The notes: generated by a model not told the origin, from the letters alone. A stretch of 14,024 bases of DNA from Chloroflexota bacterium (GCA_021802185.1 JAKAAV010000006.1:1-14024); one strand, 5' to 3'; positions 1-7,303 are shown, numbered from the stretch's first letter. Program-made: numbers and translations.

Positions 1-339
1 CGCATGTTCGTGGCCGGGCTCAACCGGATCGGCCTCCCGACCCCCGACCCGCGCGGCGCCTTCTACGCCTTCCCCGACATCTCCGTGACGGGCCTGTCGA
101 GCGAGGAGTTCGGTGAGCGGCTGCTGTTCGAGGAGCATGTCGCGGTGGTGCCGGGCGACTCGTTCGGGCCCTCGGGCGCGGGCCACGTGCGGGCGTGCTA
201 CGCGACGAGCTACCAGCAGCTCGAGGAGGCGCTCGTCCGGATCGATCGCTTCGTGTCGAAGGTCGTGAGCGGGACGGGAGCGGCGGCGGGCTCGGCCGGC
301 TCGCCCACCGGAGGTTCGTCGGGGACGACGCATGGCTGA
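1..339 (+). CDS. Class I/II PLP-dependent aminotransferase, C-terminal part (5' end outside window)
   Basis: The reading frame is open from base 1 and ends with TGA at 337-339, so only the last 112 codons are present. The visible part matches the small domain of aspartate-aminotransferase-like (fold type I) enzymes. It has a GAFYAFPDI segment, then VAVVPGDSFG, then GHVRACYATS, where the Arg is the residue that normally holds the substrate alpha-carboxylate in this family. The PLP lysine would lie upstream, outside the window. A Gly/Ser/Thr-rich tail of about 24 residues after the domain is not part of the usual fold. Its last 8 nt overlap the start of gatB, suggesting co-transcription and translational coupling. 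Substrate (Asp, Ala, aromatic or other) cannot be told from this fragment. Confidence 0.9.
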   Translation, partial: RMFVAGLNRIGLPTPDPRGAFYAFPDISVTGLSSEEFGERLLFEEHVAVVPGDSFGPSGAGHVRACYATSYQQLEEALVRIDRFVSKVVSGTGAAAGSAGSPTGGSSGTTHG

Positions 340-1837
340 AGCCGCCGCGCAGGCGCGGACAGGCCCGGGCGCGGTCGCCTGGGAAGCCGTCATCGGCATC
401 GAGGTCCACGCGCAGCTTCGGACGGCCTCGAAGATGTTCTGCCCGTGCCCGGCTGACCTGCGCGACGCCGGGCCGAACAGCCACACCTGCCCGGTCTGCC
501 TCGGGATGCCCGGGACCCTGCCCGTCATCAACCGGCGTGCCGTGGAGCTCGTGCTCGCGACCGGGCTGGCGATCGAGGCGGAGATGGCCGCCGTCACCCG
601 CTGGGACCGCAAGAACTACTTCTACCCTGACCTGCCCAAGGGCTACCAGATCAGCCAGTACGACCTCCCGCTCGCGGTCCGCGGCCGGCTCACGTTCGAC
701 ACGAACGACGGACCGTTCACGGTCCGGATCCGGCGCGCGCACCTCGAGGAGGACACGGCGCGACTGCAGCACACGACAGACGAAGTGGGCCGCCGCATCA
801 GCCTGGTCGACTTCAACCGCTCCGGGCTGCCGCTCATGGAGATCGTCACCGAGCCCGACATCCGCACCGCCGAGCAGGCACGGCGCTACGCGGAGGAGCT
901 GCGGCTGCTGCTGCGCACGATCGGCGCCTCGGACGCGGAGATGGAGAACGGGCAGATGCGGGTCGAGGCGAACGTCTCGATCCGGCCCGCGGGGTCCGAC
1001 GGGTTCGGGGTCCGGACCGAGGTCAAGAACATGAACTCGTTCCGGGCCGTCGAGCGGGCCATCGGACATGAGATCGAGCGGCAGGCGGCCGTGCTCGACG
1101 CCGGGGGGACGCTCGTCCAGGAGACGCGCGGCTGGGACGACGCGCGCAACGAGACGTACGTCATGCGCTCGAAGGAGGACTCCGAGGACTACCGCTACTT
1201 CCCCGAGCCCGACCTCCCGCCGCTGCGGACCGACCCCGCCTGGCTCGAGGCGATCCGGTCCGGCCTGCCCGAGCTCCCGTCGGCTCGGCGCGCGCGCTAC
1301 GTCGCGGCCCTCGGCCTCACGTCGTACGACGCGGGCGTGATCGTGGCGGAGCCCGCGGCGGGCGCGCTGTTCGAGGACGCGCTGTCGGCGGCGGCGGCGC
1401 TGCTGGCGGAGCGACGCCCGGCCCCGAAGGCGCTCGCAAACTGGGTCACCGGCGAGTACCTGCGGATCGCGAAGCAGCGCGGCGACGGGGTGCACGCGTC
1501 GGGCGGGGAACTGGTGCGGCTCGTGTCGATGGTGGGGGAGGGGCGGCTCTCCGGCACGAACGCCAAGGAGGTGTTCGCGCGCCACGTCGAGACCGGCCAG
1601 CAGGTCGAGGGAATCGTGTCGGGGATGGGCCTCACGCAGATCTCGGACACGGCGTCGCTCACCGCGGCGATCGACGAGGTGATCGCGGGAAACCCCGCCG
1701 CGGTGGCGGACTACCGCGCCGGGAAGGAGCAGGCGATCCGGTTCCTGGTCGGGCAGGTCATGAAGGCCACGCGGGGGCAGGCGAACGCGGCGGTCGCGCA
1801 GCGGCTGGTTCGCGAGCGGCTGGAGGAGGGGGCATGA
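332..1837 (+). CDS. gatB: Aspartyl/glutamyl-tRNA(Asn/Gln) amidotransferase subunit B
   Basis: 501 residues, a little longer than the usual 475-480. GatB binds the misacylated tRNA and is the kinase subunit of GatCAB, which turns Glu-tRNA(Gln) and Asp-tRNA(Asn) into the amide forms in the cytoplasm. Family signatures are present in order: IGIEVHAQL near residue 22, a CPC/CPVC cysteine pair that may bind metal, LGMPGTLPVIN, NYFYPDLPKGYQISQYD, LEEDTARLQH and DFNRSGLPLMEIVTEPDI. The C-terminal GatB/YqeY-type helical domain ends in the typical GQVMKATRGQAN segment. The ATG at 332 overlaps the aminotransferase stop; GGAGG at 315-319 or GGGGAC nearer the start could serve as ribosome site. gatA and gatC, often adjacent, are not downstream, and upstream is the aminotransferase, so the three subunits are probably not one operon here. 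Confidence 0.97.
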   Translation: MAEAAAQARTGPGAVAWEAVIGIEVHAQLRTASKMFCPCPADLRDAGPNSHTCPVCLGMPGTLPVINRRAVELVLATGLAIEAEMAAVTRWDRKNYFYPDLPKGYQISQYDLPLAVRGRLTFDTNDGPFTVRIRRAHLEEDTARLQHTTDEVGRRISLVDFNRSGLPLMEIVTEPDIRTAEQARRYAEELRLLLRTIGASDAEMENGQMRVEANVSIRPAGSDGFGVRTEVKNMNSFRAVERAIGHEIERQAAVLDAGGTLVQETRGWDDARNETYVMRSKEDSEDYRYFPEPDLPPLRTDPAWLEAIRSGLPELPSARRARYVAALGLTSYDAGVIVAEPAAGALFEDALSAAAALLAERRPAPKALANWVTGEYLRIAKQRGDGVHASGGELVRLVSMVGEGRLSGTNAKEVFARHVETGQQVEGIVSGMGLTQISDTASLTAAIDEVIAGNPAAVADYRAGKEQAIRFLVGQVMKATRGQANAAVAQRLVRERLEEGA

Positions 1838-1989
1838 AAGGGTTCGTCCGCGTCGCGCCGGAGGTCGCCGCGCGCGACGTCTCGGCGAGTGGCGCGTCCC
1901 TGCACGGCGCGCGACGTGCAACCCGGCAGGGGACGGCGCGGCGACGTCGCGGGGGACATGCCGGCCGCCGGGGGACGGCGCCGCGATGA
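1834..1989 (+). CDS. Doubtful small ORF, 51 codons, between gatB and membrane protein
   Basis: An ATG at 1834 overlaps the gatB TGA (ATGA), and the TGA at 1987-1989 overlaps the next gene's ATG. It would therefore fit an operon as a coupled gene. The product would be a basic Arg/Ala/Gly-rich peptide starting MKGFVRVAPEVAARD, with no domain I recognise and no hydrophobic segment. The DNA carries internal direct repeats: cgcgcgacgt at 1871-1880 and 1908-1917, and ggggacggcgc at 1929-1939 and 1971-1981. Arg-rich low-complexity products are what non-coding GC-rich DNA gives by chance, so this may simply be a 148-nt spacer. Confidence 0.2.
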   Translation: MKGFVRVAPEVAARDVSASGASLHGARRATRQGTARRRRGGHAGRRGTAPR

Positions 1990-2258
1990 GCGTCGTCAAC
2001 GTCGTCCTGTGGGTGGGAGGCGTCGTCCTCGTCGCCGCCGCGTACGTCCGCGGGGTCCCGTACTGGCGGCGCTACCAGGCGCTCCGCGCGCAGCAGGAGA
2101 ACGTGCGGCGGTACGAGTCGTGGCGGGGCCGGCCGACGGAGCCGGGACGGTCGAGCGCCGACCTCATGGAGGACGAGCTTCGCCGGCGGGCGCAGCCGTG
2201 GATCGCGGCGGGGGTCATCGGGCTCGTGATGATCATCGCGGGGTTCGCCGTCCACTGA
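1986..2258 (+). CDS. Small two-helix membrane protein, function unknown
   Basis: 90 residues. There are two hydrophobic segments, about residues 2-22 (VVNVVLWVGGVVLVAAAYV) and 72-89 (PWIAAGVIGLVMIIAGFAV). A charged loop of about 50 residues rich in Arg and Glu joins them, containing YWRRYQALRAQQENVRRYESW. The first helix has no cleavage site and is followed by positive charges, so it is probably an anchor; both ends likely face the same side. A G-rich stretch at 1970-1976 could be the ribosome site. It is the last gene of the rightward group, ending just before a strong inverted repeat. I do not recognise a family. Codon use is strongly GC-rich at third positions, like gatB, which supports a real gene. 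Confidence 0.7.
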   Translation: MSVVNVVLWVGGVVLVAAAYVRGVPYWRRYQALRAQQENVRRYESWRGRPTEPGRSSADLMEDELRRRAQPWIAAGVIGLVMIIAGFAVH

Positions 2259-2299
2259 CGGCGTGGAGGCGCCGCGGCCATTCGACGGCCTCCACGCCG
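2259..2299. terminator. Bidirectional hairpin terminator between convergent genes
   Basis: Perfect 12-bp inverted repeat, cggcgtggaggc at 2259-2270 and its complement at 2288-2299, with a 17-nt loop. It begins on the base after the membrane-protein stop and lies 47 bp past the end of the convergent CoA-binding gene. There is no T-run on either side, so it may work as a non-canonical stem terminator or as a transcript-end stabiliser. Confidence 0.6.
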
Positions 2300-2346
2300 G
2301 ACGCGACCGCGCGGTGGCTCCCGCACTCGGTCTGCCGCCCCCGGCC

Positions 2347-2886
2347 TCAGTCGCCCGCCGCGCGCATCGCGCGGTGCTCGATCTTCATGCAGTGGTCCAT
2401 CACGACCCGCAGGCCCGCCTCGGACGCGATCCGGGCCGCCTCCGGGCTGATCACGCCGAGCTGCATCCACAGGGTCCGGGCGCCGGTGTCGATCGCCTCG
2501 CGCGCCACGTCCGGGGCTGCGTTCGGGCGCCGAAAGACGTCGACGACGTCGAACGGTCCGCCCGCCGCGACCGCTGCCGCGAGGTCGGGATAGGCGGTCC
2601 GGCCGAGGATCGTCTCCTCGCGGGGATTGATCGGCACGCAGTCGTACCCGACGTCGAGCAGATACTGCATGACGCCGTGCGACGGACGCGCGGGGTCGTT
2701 CGACGCGCCGACGATCGCCACCCGGTGGGAGGAGCGCAGGATGTCGCGAGCCTCCTCGGACGACGCCACGGGCACGTCCCCCTCGCCCGCGCCGCCGCCT
2801 CCGTCGGGCTCGGCGCTGCCCGCGTCGCCCCCGTCGGCGACGCCCCCGTCGGCTCCCATCGTCCGCGGATCCAGGTCCTCGGTCAT
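2347..2886 (-). CDS. CoA-binding domain protein (CoA_binding_2 / YccU-like)
   Basis: 179 residues from ATG at 2884-2886. This start is chosen because GGAGGGTGAG (2899-2890) lies 8 nt upstream; the frame stays open to 3264 but that extension is Arg/Pro-rich and not family-like. Residues from about 50 form a Rossmann-like CoA-binding fold: RVAIVGASNDPARPSHGV, then GYDCVPINPREETILGRTAYPDL, VDVFRRP, LWMQLGVISPEAA, and a C-terminal MDHCMKIEH motif typical of the YccU group. Proteins of this group bind CoA but their cellular job is not established. The first 40 or so residues are an Asp/Gly-rich low-complexity leader absent from the roughly 140-residue relatives. Part of it comes from a 13-bp repeat at 2826-2838 and 2841-2853. 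It lies alone between a convergent and a divergent gene, so it is monocistronic. Confidence 0.88.
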   Translation of the reverse strand: MTEDLDPRTMGADGGVADGGDAGSAEPDGGGGAGEGDVPVASSEEARDILRSSHRVAIVGASNDPARPSHGVMQYLLDVGYDCVPINPREETILGRTAYPDLAAAVAAGGPFDVVDVFRRPNAAPDVAREAIDTGARTLWMQLGVISPEAARIASEAGLRVVMDHCMKIEHRAMRAAGD

Positions 2887-2912
2887 CGTCTCACCCTCCG
2901 AATCGGCTTGCC

Positions 2913-2946
2913 GCGAAGCGGGCCGCGCGGCCCATTGGTGCTTCGC
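2913..2946. other. Compound inverted repeat in the divergent CoA-binding/BMP intergenic region
   Basis: GCGAAGC at 2913-2919 pairs perfectly with GCTTCGC at 2940-2946. Inside lies the 14-nt perfect palindrome gggccgcgcggccc (2920-2933) followed by ATTGGT. It sits 14 bp upstream of the CoA-binding gene's ribosome site, so on the minus strand it would be in the 5' leader. It may be a regulatory hairpin, a protein-binding site or chance in GC-rich DNA. The rest of the 248-bp gap (2887-3134) shows no clear promoter, apart from a weak TATACC at 3103-3108 without a good -35. Confidence 0.35.
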
Positions 2947-3120
2947 CCGCCCGTCGCGGGTGCGCCAGAGCATTGCACGGCCGTCGCGCGCACGCGCATA
3001 CTGGCGCGGCACCACGTCCTCGGCCGGAGCGTGCGGCGGTGGACGAAGGCGGGGGAACCTTGGTCCGAGAACAGCCTGGTGCGGACTGCGGTCGCGCGGG
3101 AATATACCGGGCGACAAAGT

Positions 3121-3126
3121 GGGAGG
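3121..3126 (+). promoter_or_regulatory. Ribosome binding site that decides the TTG start of the BMP lipoprotein gene
   Basis: GGGAGG with an 8-nt spacer before TTG at 3135. It places the start exactly ahead of a signal peptide (MRTIRV, then a hydrophobic stretch ending AAC). The frame remains open further upstream, but those starts would put about 54 non-signal residues before the hydrophobic core. Confidence 0.8.
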
Positions 3127-3134
3127 AAGAACCC

Positions 3135-4313
3135 TTGCGAACGATACGCGTCGGCCTCGCAATGGCAGTCGCTGCGTCGATCCTGTTCGCCGCATGCGGC
3201 TCCGGCGCGACCACGGCCCCCTCGGCGGCGGCTCCATCGGTCGCCGCCCCCTCTGCCGCGGCATCCGCCGCGGCCTCGGCTCCGGCGTCGGCAGCGGCGT
3301 CGGCAGCGGCGAGCCAGGCGGCCGTCGTCAGCCCCGGCGCGAGCGCGTCGGCGAGCTGCGTGGCCCAGGACCCGAACCTCAAGGTCGGCCTCGTCACCGA
3401 CGTCGGCGGCCTGAACGACAAGAGCTTCAACCACCTCGCGTACGTCGGCCTGCAGCGCGCGCAGTGCGAGCTCGGCGCGACCGTGGACGTCATCCAGTCG
3501 AGCGAGCAGTCGCAGTACGTGCCGAACCTGACGACGTTCGCCCAGAAGGGCGACAGCCTCGTCATCGCGGTCGGGTTCCTCATGGCGAACGCGGTCTACA
3601 CCGTCGCGAAGCAGTACCCGAACGTCAAGTTCGCCGCCATCGACACCGCGCCGGCTGACGCCAAGGGCAACACCGTCAACCTGCCGAACGTGGCCAACCT
3701 GTTCTTCCACGAGCAGGAGTCGGGCTACCTCGTCGGCTACATGGCCGGCCTGATGGAGAAGGGCAAGGTCGGCAAGGCGACGACCAACACGATCAGCTAC
3801 ATGGGCGGCCTGTCGATCCCGCCGGTCAACCGCTACATCGCCGGCTACATCGCGGGCGCCAAGGCGGCCGACCCCGGCATCACCATCATCGGCGGCTACT
3901 CGCAGTCGTTCACCGACCAGACGATCGGCAAGAGCATCGGGCTCAACCACATCTCGCGCGGCTCGTCGATCCTGTTCCAGGTGGCCGGCGCGAGCGGCCT
4001 CGGCTACCTCCAGGCGGCCGTCGACAAGGGCGTCTACGGCATCGGCGCCGACGCCGACCAGAACTACATCGCGCCGCAGACGATCATCACGAGCGCGATC
4101 AAGAAGGTCGACGTCGCCGTGTTCCTGACCATCCAGAACGTCAAGAACAACTCGTTCAAGGGCGGCGACAACGAGTTCTCGATGCAGAACGATGCCACGG
4201 GCTTCGCGACGCCCAACAGCGCGGTCCCGGCGAGCATCGTCCAGCAGGTCAACGCGATCGCCGACCAGATCAAGAGCGGGCAGATCGTCCCGCCGACCAC
4301 GATCCCCAAGTAG
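3135..4313 (+). CDS. BMP family (PnrA/TmpC-like) substrate-binding lipoprotein
   Basis: 392 residues from TTG. The basic start MRTIRVG, the hydrophobic segment LAMAVAASILFAA and Cys21 form a lipoprotein signal (FAAC lipobox), so the protein should be anchored outside the membrane. Residues 22-78 are an Ala/Ser/Pro-rich spacer partly encoded by a 12-bp tandem repeat (3284-3295, 3296-3307). The BMP domain follows: KVGLVTDVGGLNDKSFNHLAY (one residue of which is position-typical Asp for ligand contact), VGFLMANAVYTVAKQYPN, FAAIDTAP, FHEQESGYLVGYMAGLM, GADADQNYIAP. Known relatives bind purine nucleosides for an ABC importer. No permease or ATPase gene is next to it, and a hairpin follows its stop, so partners are encoded elsewhere. 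Nucleoside is the likely ligand, though some BMP proteins differ. Confidence 0.93.
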   Translation: MRTIRVGLAMAVAASILFAACGSGATTAPSAAAPSVAAPSAAASAAASAPASAAASAAASQAAVVSPGASASASCVAQDPNLKVGLVTDVGGLNDKSFNHLAYVGLQRAQCELGATVDVIQSSEQSQYVPNLTTFAQKGDSLVIAVGFLMANAVYTVAKQYPNVKFAAIDTAPADAKGNTVNLPNVANLFFHEQESGYLVGYMAGLMEKGKVGKATTNTISYMGGLSIPPVNRYIAGYIAGAKAADPGITIIGGYSQSFTDQTIGKSIGLNHISRGSSILFQVAGASGLGYLQAAVDKGVYGIGADADQNYIAPQTIITSAIKKVDVAVFLTIQNVKNNSFKGGDNEFSMQNDATGFATPNSAVPASIVQQVNAIADQIKSGQIVPPTTIPK

Positions 4314-4324
4314 CCGGGCCGCGA

Positions 4325-4359
4325 CGGAGCCCGGCGAACTTGGCGCTCGCCGGGCTCCG
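4325..4359 (+). terminator. Hairpin terminator after the BMP lipoprotein gene
   Basis: Perfect 13-bp stem, 4325-4337 (cggagcccggcga) with 4347-4359, and a 9-nt loop, starting 11 bp past the TAG stop. There is no T-run after the stem. A second, weaker pair (cacggc 4421-4426 with gccgtg 4439-4444) lies nearer the convergent transporter gene and might serve the other strand. Nothing else is visible in 4360-4489. Confidence 0.6.
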
Positions 4360-4489
4360 CCAGGATCAGGCCGCGGGAGACGGTGCCGCTATCTGCTACC
4401 GCGACGACGGATGCGGGATGCACGGCACGAGCTCCGTGGCCGTGATGCTGTTGCACTTGGATCTCGTGACACGGCCGAAGCGCTGACGC

Positions 4490-5734
4490 TCAGGCAGACT
4501 CCTGCCGTCGAAGCTCGCCGCGTTCGATGTCCAAACGGTGCGACGAGCGCGAAAGCGCGATGCTCGGAGCCAGGACGCCGAGGCCGACTCCCGCAAGAAG
4601 TGCGAGGGGCACGCGGAAACTGCCGGTGGCATCGCGGAGGCTGCCGAGCACAACCGGACCCAGCGCGGACAACTCGTACCCGACGAGGAGCATGAAGGCG
4701 GCGATCGCGCCCGCGGTCGCCTCGTCCTCAGCAACATCGATCGTGAGTGCGAGCAGCAGGGGATAGATCATGCCGTTGCCGAGTCCCATGACCATGGTCG
4801 CGAGCGGGGCGATGCCTGGATCGATCGCGAGCGCGGCGCTCCCGACAGCGATGGCGCACGCGCTGAGCGCAAGCTGCCGCCCTCGGTGCAGGCGCCCGGA
4901 CAGGGCAATGACGGATATGTTGCCGACGATCGTCGCGCCGTTGAGCAGCGCGATGAGTCCTCCGGCATCCGCCGCCGACCATCCACGCTCGACGAATGCG
5001 GCCGGGAGCCACGCGTTCGCCCCCCAATAGACGATGCCCTGCAACCCGTAGGCCAGCGCGAGGGTCCATGCGATCGGGCGACGCCAAACGTGCGGATGGG
5101 AGCCGCGACGTTCGTCAACGCGGCGCGGCACGGGGCGCACCAGGAAGAGCCAGGCGGCCGCCGGCACCATGCAGACGAGCCCCATCAGCAAGACGGCAGG
5201 GCGCCACCCTCCGAGGTCGAGGGCGATCGGGCCGGCGATGGCGGCCGCGAAGGTGGCGCCGACAACGATCCCGGTAGCGGACGCCGCCGCTGCGATGGTC
5301 GTTCGATCCGATGCGGCGCGGAGCTTGCCGACGTATGCGGGAAGGGCGCCGGTGGCCCCGGTCGCCACGCCGACGGCGACCGTGAGTGCCACGACCTCGA
5401 GTGCGGATGCCGCTGCGCCGCGAAGCGCACCCGCGACGGCGATCACAAGGAGTCCGAGTGCCACGGCTGCCCTGTCGCCAAGCCGAGTGGCGACGTATGG
5501 CCCGAGCGGGGCGAAGAGGCCCATGCACACGACAGGTATCGTCGCCAGCAGCGCGACGAACGCATGCGGCACGCGGAGATCCGCGGCCATCGCGCCCGCG
5601 ATGGGCCCGATGCCGATTATGGCCGGCCGGAGCGCGAGCGCGGCGATGAAGAGCGGCAGCGCAGGATCGCCCGGCGCCGGATGAAGCGCGGTCCGAAGCC
5701 GGGCGGCCGCGAGCCGACCCGCGGTCGACGCCAC
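4490..5734 (-). CDS. MFS transporter, CynX/NimT-like
   Basis: 414 residues from GTG at 5732-5734, only 2 nt after the aroB-like stop, so it is the last gene of that unit. About twelve hydrophobic segments are visible, split by a basic cytoplasmic loop near residues 205-225 (RPVPRRVDERRGSHPHVWRR). The N-terminal RPAIIGIGPIAGAMAADL followed by a segment ending MGLFAPLGPYVATRLG resembles the cyanate permease/CynX group. The second half has GLQGIVYWGANAWLPAAF and MVMGLGNGMIYPLLLAL. Members move small anions or organic compounds, in or out, driven by ion gradients. The cargo cannot be read from sequence; position suggests an acid linked to the aro genes or the catabolic operon upstream. Ribosome site is weak, implying translational coupling. 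Confidence 0.85.
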   Translation of the reverse strand: MASTAGRLAAARLRTALHPAPGDPALPLFIAALALRPAIIGIGPIAGAMAADLRVPHAFVALLATIPVVCMGLFAPLGPYVATRLGDRAAVALGLLVIAVAGALRGAAASALEVVALTVAVGVATGATGALPAYVGKLRAASDRTTIAAAASATGIVVGATFAAAIAGPIALDLGGWRPAVLLMGLVCMVPAAAWLFLVRPVPRRVDERRGSHPHVWRRPIAWTLALAYGLQGIVYWGANAWLPAAFVERGWSAADAGGLIALLNGATIVGNISVIALSGRLHRGRQLALSACAIAVGSAALAIDPGIAPLATMVMGLGNGMIYPLLLALTIDVAEDEATAGAIAAFMLLVGYELSALGPVVLGSLRDATGSFRVPLALLAGVGLGVLAPSIALSRSSHRLDIERGELRRQESA

Positions 5735-5736
5735 GG

Positions 5737-7296
5737 TCAGTCGGCCGTCTGTCCCCGCAGGACTCGGCCGAGGATCTGCCCAACGAGTGAATCGGGGATG
5801 TCGCTGCGGATGGCGACGCCCGAGCCTGTCGCAAGCACCCAGCGAGTACGTCCGCGTAGTCGCTTCTTATCGGCGGCCACTCGGGTCATCACCGCCTCGA
5901 CATCTACCTCGACGCGGTCGCACCCGAGCTGAAGCTGATCGAGCACCGTCACGCCGCGTTCGGCGAGCGCGGGCGGCGTGATGCCGACCTCGACGCCGAT
6001 CGCAAGGGCTGTTCGCAACCCGTAGGCAACTGCCTCGCCGTGCAGTAGGCGGTAGTCCATCGCCGCCTCGAGCGCGTGACTCACCGTATGGCCGAGGTTC
6101 AGCGCGACGCGCGGGCCGGCGAGGTCGCGCTCGTCGGCGAGGACGGTGCGCAGCTTGGCCAGCGCGCACCGCTCGACGATCTCCGGGAGATCCGCTTCGC
6201 CGATTGGGGAGCGCGATGGCGCGTCGCTCGCCGCAGCCTCGATGAGCGTGAACAGCTCTGCATCTCCGAGCAACGCGTACTTCAGGACCTCAGCGAACGC
6301 CGCGCGCCGCTCGCGCGAGGGCTCGTCGCGCAGCAGGTTCACGTCGAGGACGATGCCTGTGGGCTGATGGAACACGCCGACGAGGTTGCGACCGAGGTCG
6401 AGGTTCACCGACCCTTTGCCGCCGATGGCGAGGTCCACCTGGCCGAGCGTGGTGGTCGGCACGGTGACGAGCGGGACGCCGCGCAAGTAGACGCCTGCCG
6501 TGTACGTCGCCGCATCGCAGATTCGATCATCGCCGACCGCGACGATCGCCCCCCGCCGCGCGAGCCGAAGGTTCGCGAGTTCGCGGAGCGTTCGGAACTG
6601 CGACGAGAGGGTTTTCGCACGTTCCCCAGGCGGAACGATGACGACGTCGAACCGTGCGTCGATGGCTCGCATCGCGCTCGCGATCCGGTCGCCCAGATCA
6701 GCCCAGACGCGGCGCTCGGTCAGGATCGCGGCGCGCTCGCCGGGCAGACGCAGGAGTGCGTCGGCAATCCCGCGAGCCACGATGTCGTCCCCGATTTCCA
6801 GAAGCCCGACCCCCGTGTCGGCGCGGGCGACGAGAGTGCCGCTCGGCTGCGCCTGCCTGAGGAGGCGCTCGACCTCATCCGCCAGCCGGCTCGTCGGGAG
6901 CGTCGCATCGAGCCGCACGCCGGCTCCGAAGTACCACTCCATGGCCTCCCCGTGGGCGCCGAGGGCGGTCAGGGGCCCCGGGCCGGGCAGGGTTGCCAGG
7001 GGAGGGGCGGCCCGAAGGCGGCCGACGAGGCGTGTGGGCGGCGCGTCGAGCCAGGCGACCAGGCGCCCGCTGTACAGCTCGTGGCGAAGCCGGGTTCGTG
7101 TGAGGGCGCCATCGGCGATGAACACGCGCGGGGAACCCGACTCGACCGTCCACGGGCCCGTCGTCGTGTCCGGCGCCCCGACGTGCGCGGCCAGCACCGC
7201 GTCCACGTCCACGAGGTCCCAGCCGTGGCGTCGACCGAGGTCCCGGGCGACGGCCCGGGTGCCGCTCCCCGCCGCGCCGACCAGCACCACGTCCAC
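5737..7296 (-). CDS. aroB: Fusion: degenerate shikimate kinase-like domain + 3-dehydroquinate synthase-like domain
   Basis: 519 residues from GTG. Residues 1-150 resemble shikimate kinase (DVVLVGAAGSGT, LVDVD at 29-32, VAWLDAPP near 80). However, the Walker A Lys-Ser/Thr is Thr-Arg, the GGG motif is DGA (62-64), and the substrate-binding arginines are absent. Residues 160-519 resemble 3-dehydroquinate synthase, which cyclises DAHP to 3-dehydroquinate using NAD and a divalent metal. Kept are GER-AK (224-228), D261, QVD (286-288), GGK (292-294), E336, K339, R396, H403, H407, H419 and DKK (476-478). Altered are the nucleotide-binding GGG, here GDD (255-257), and the usual Lys of LGKN, here Arg303. 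The gene follows aroE by 7 nt and precedes the transporter by 2 nt. A working synthase with a dead kinase domain is most likely; another sugar-phosphate cyclase is possible. Confidence 0.85.
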   Translation of the reverse strand: MDVVLVGAAGSGTRAVARDLGRRHGWDLVDVDAVLAAHVGAPDTTTGPWTVESGSPRVFIADGALTRTRLRHELYSGRLVAWLDAPPTRLVGRLRAAPPLATLPGPGPLTALGAHGEAMEWYFGAGVRLDATLPTSRLADEVERLLRQAQPSGTLVARADTGVGLLEIGDDIVARGIADALLRLPGERAAILTERRVWADLGDRIASAMRAIDARFDVVIVPPGERAKTLSSQFRTLRELANLRLARRGAIVAVGDDRICDAATYTAGVYLRGVPLVTVPTTTLGQVDLAIGGKGSVNLDLGRNLVGVFHQPTGIVLDVNLLRDEPSRERRAAFAEVLKYALLGDAELFTLIEAAASDAPSRSPIGEADLPEIVERCALAKLRTVLADERDLAGPRVALNLGHTVSHALEAAMDYRLLHGEAVAYGLRTALAIGVEVGITPPALAERGVTVLDQLQLGCDRVEVDVEAVMTRVAADKKRLRGRTRWVLATGSGVAIRSDIPDSLVGQILGRVLRGQTAD

Positions 7297-7303
7297 GGTG
7301 AAC

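Noticed and set aside
20..1999. 659-codon open frame on the minus strand opposite the aminotransferase and gatB
   Set aside because: Arg/Pro/Ala-rich product with no family features, lying antisense to gatB, which has clear conserved motifs. Long antisense frames are expected at this GC content.
3103..3108. TATACC as a -10 box for the BMP lipoprotein gene
   Set aside because: No acceptable -35 at 16-18 nt upstream (TGCGGA at 3080-3085); too weak to list as a promoter.
2887..3134. Possible riboswitch in the leader of the nucleoside-binding lipoprotein gene
   Set aside because: No purine-riboswitch-like three-way junction or conserved loop motif was recognised; the pairing seen lies closer to the opposite gene.
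3224..3345. Repetitive GC-rich tract as a possible satellite or CRISPR-like repeat
   Set aside because: It is in frame and encodes the Ala/Ser spacer of the lipoprotein; repeats are 12-bp tandem units without spacers.
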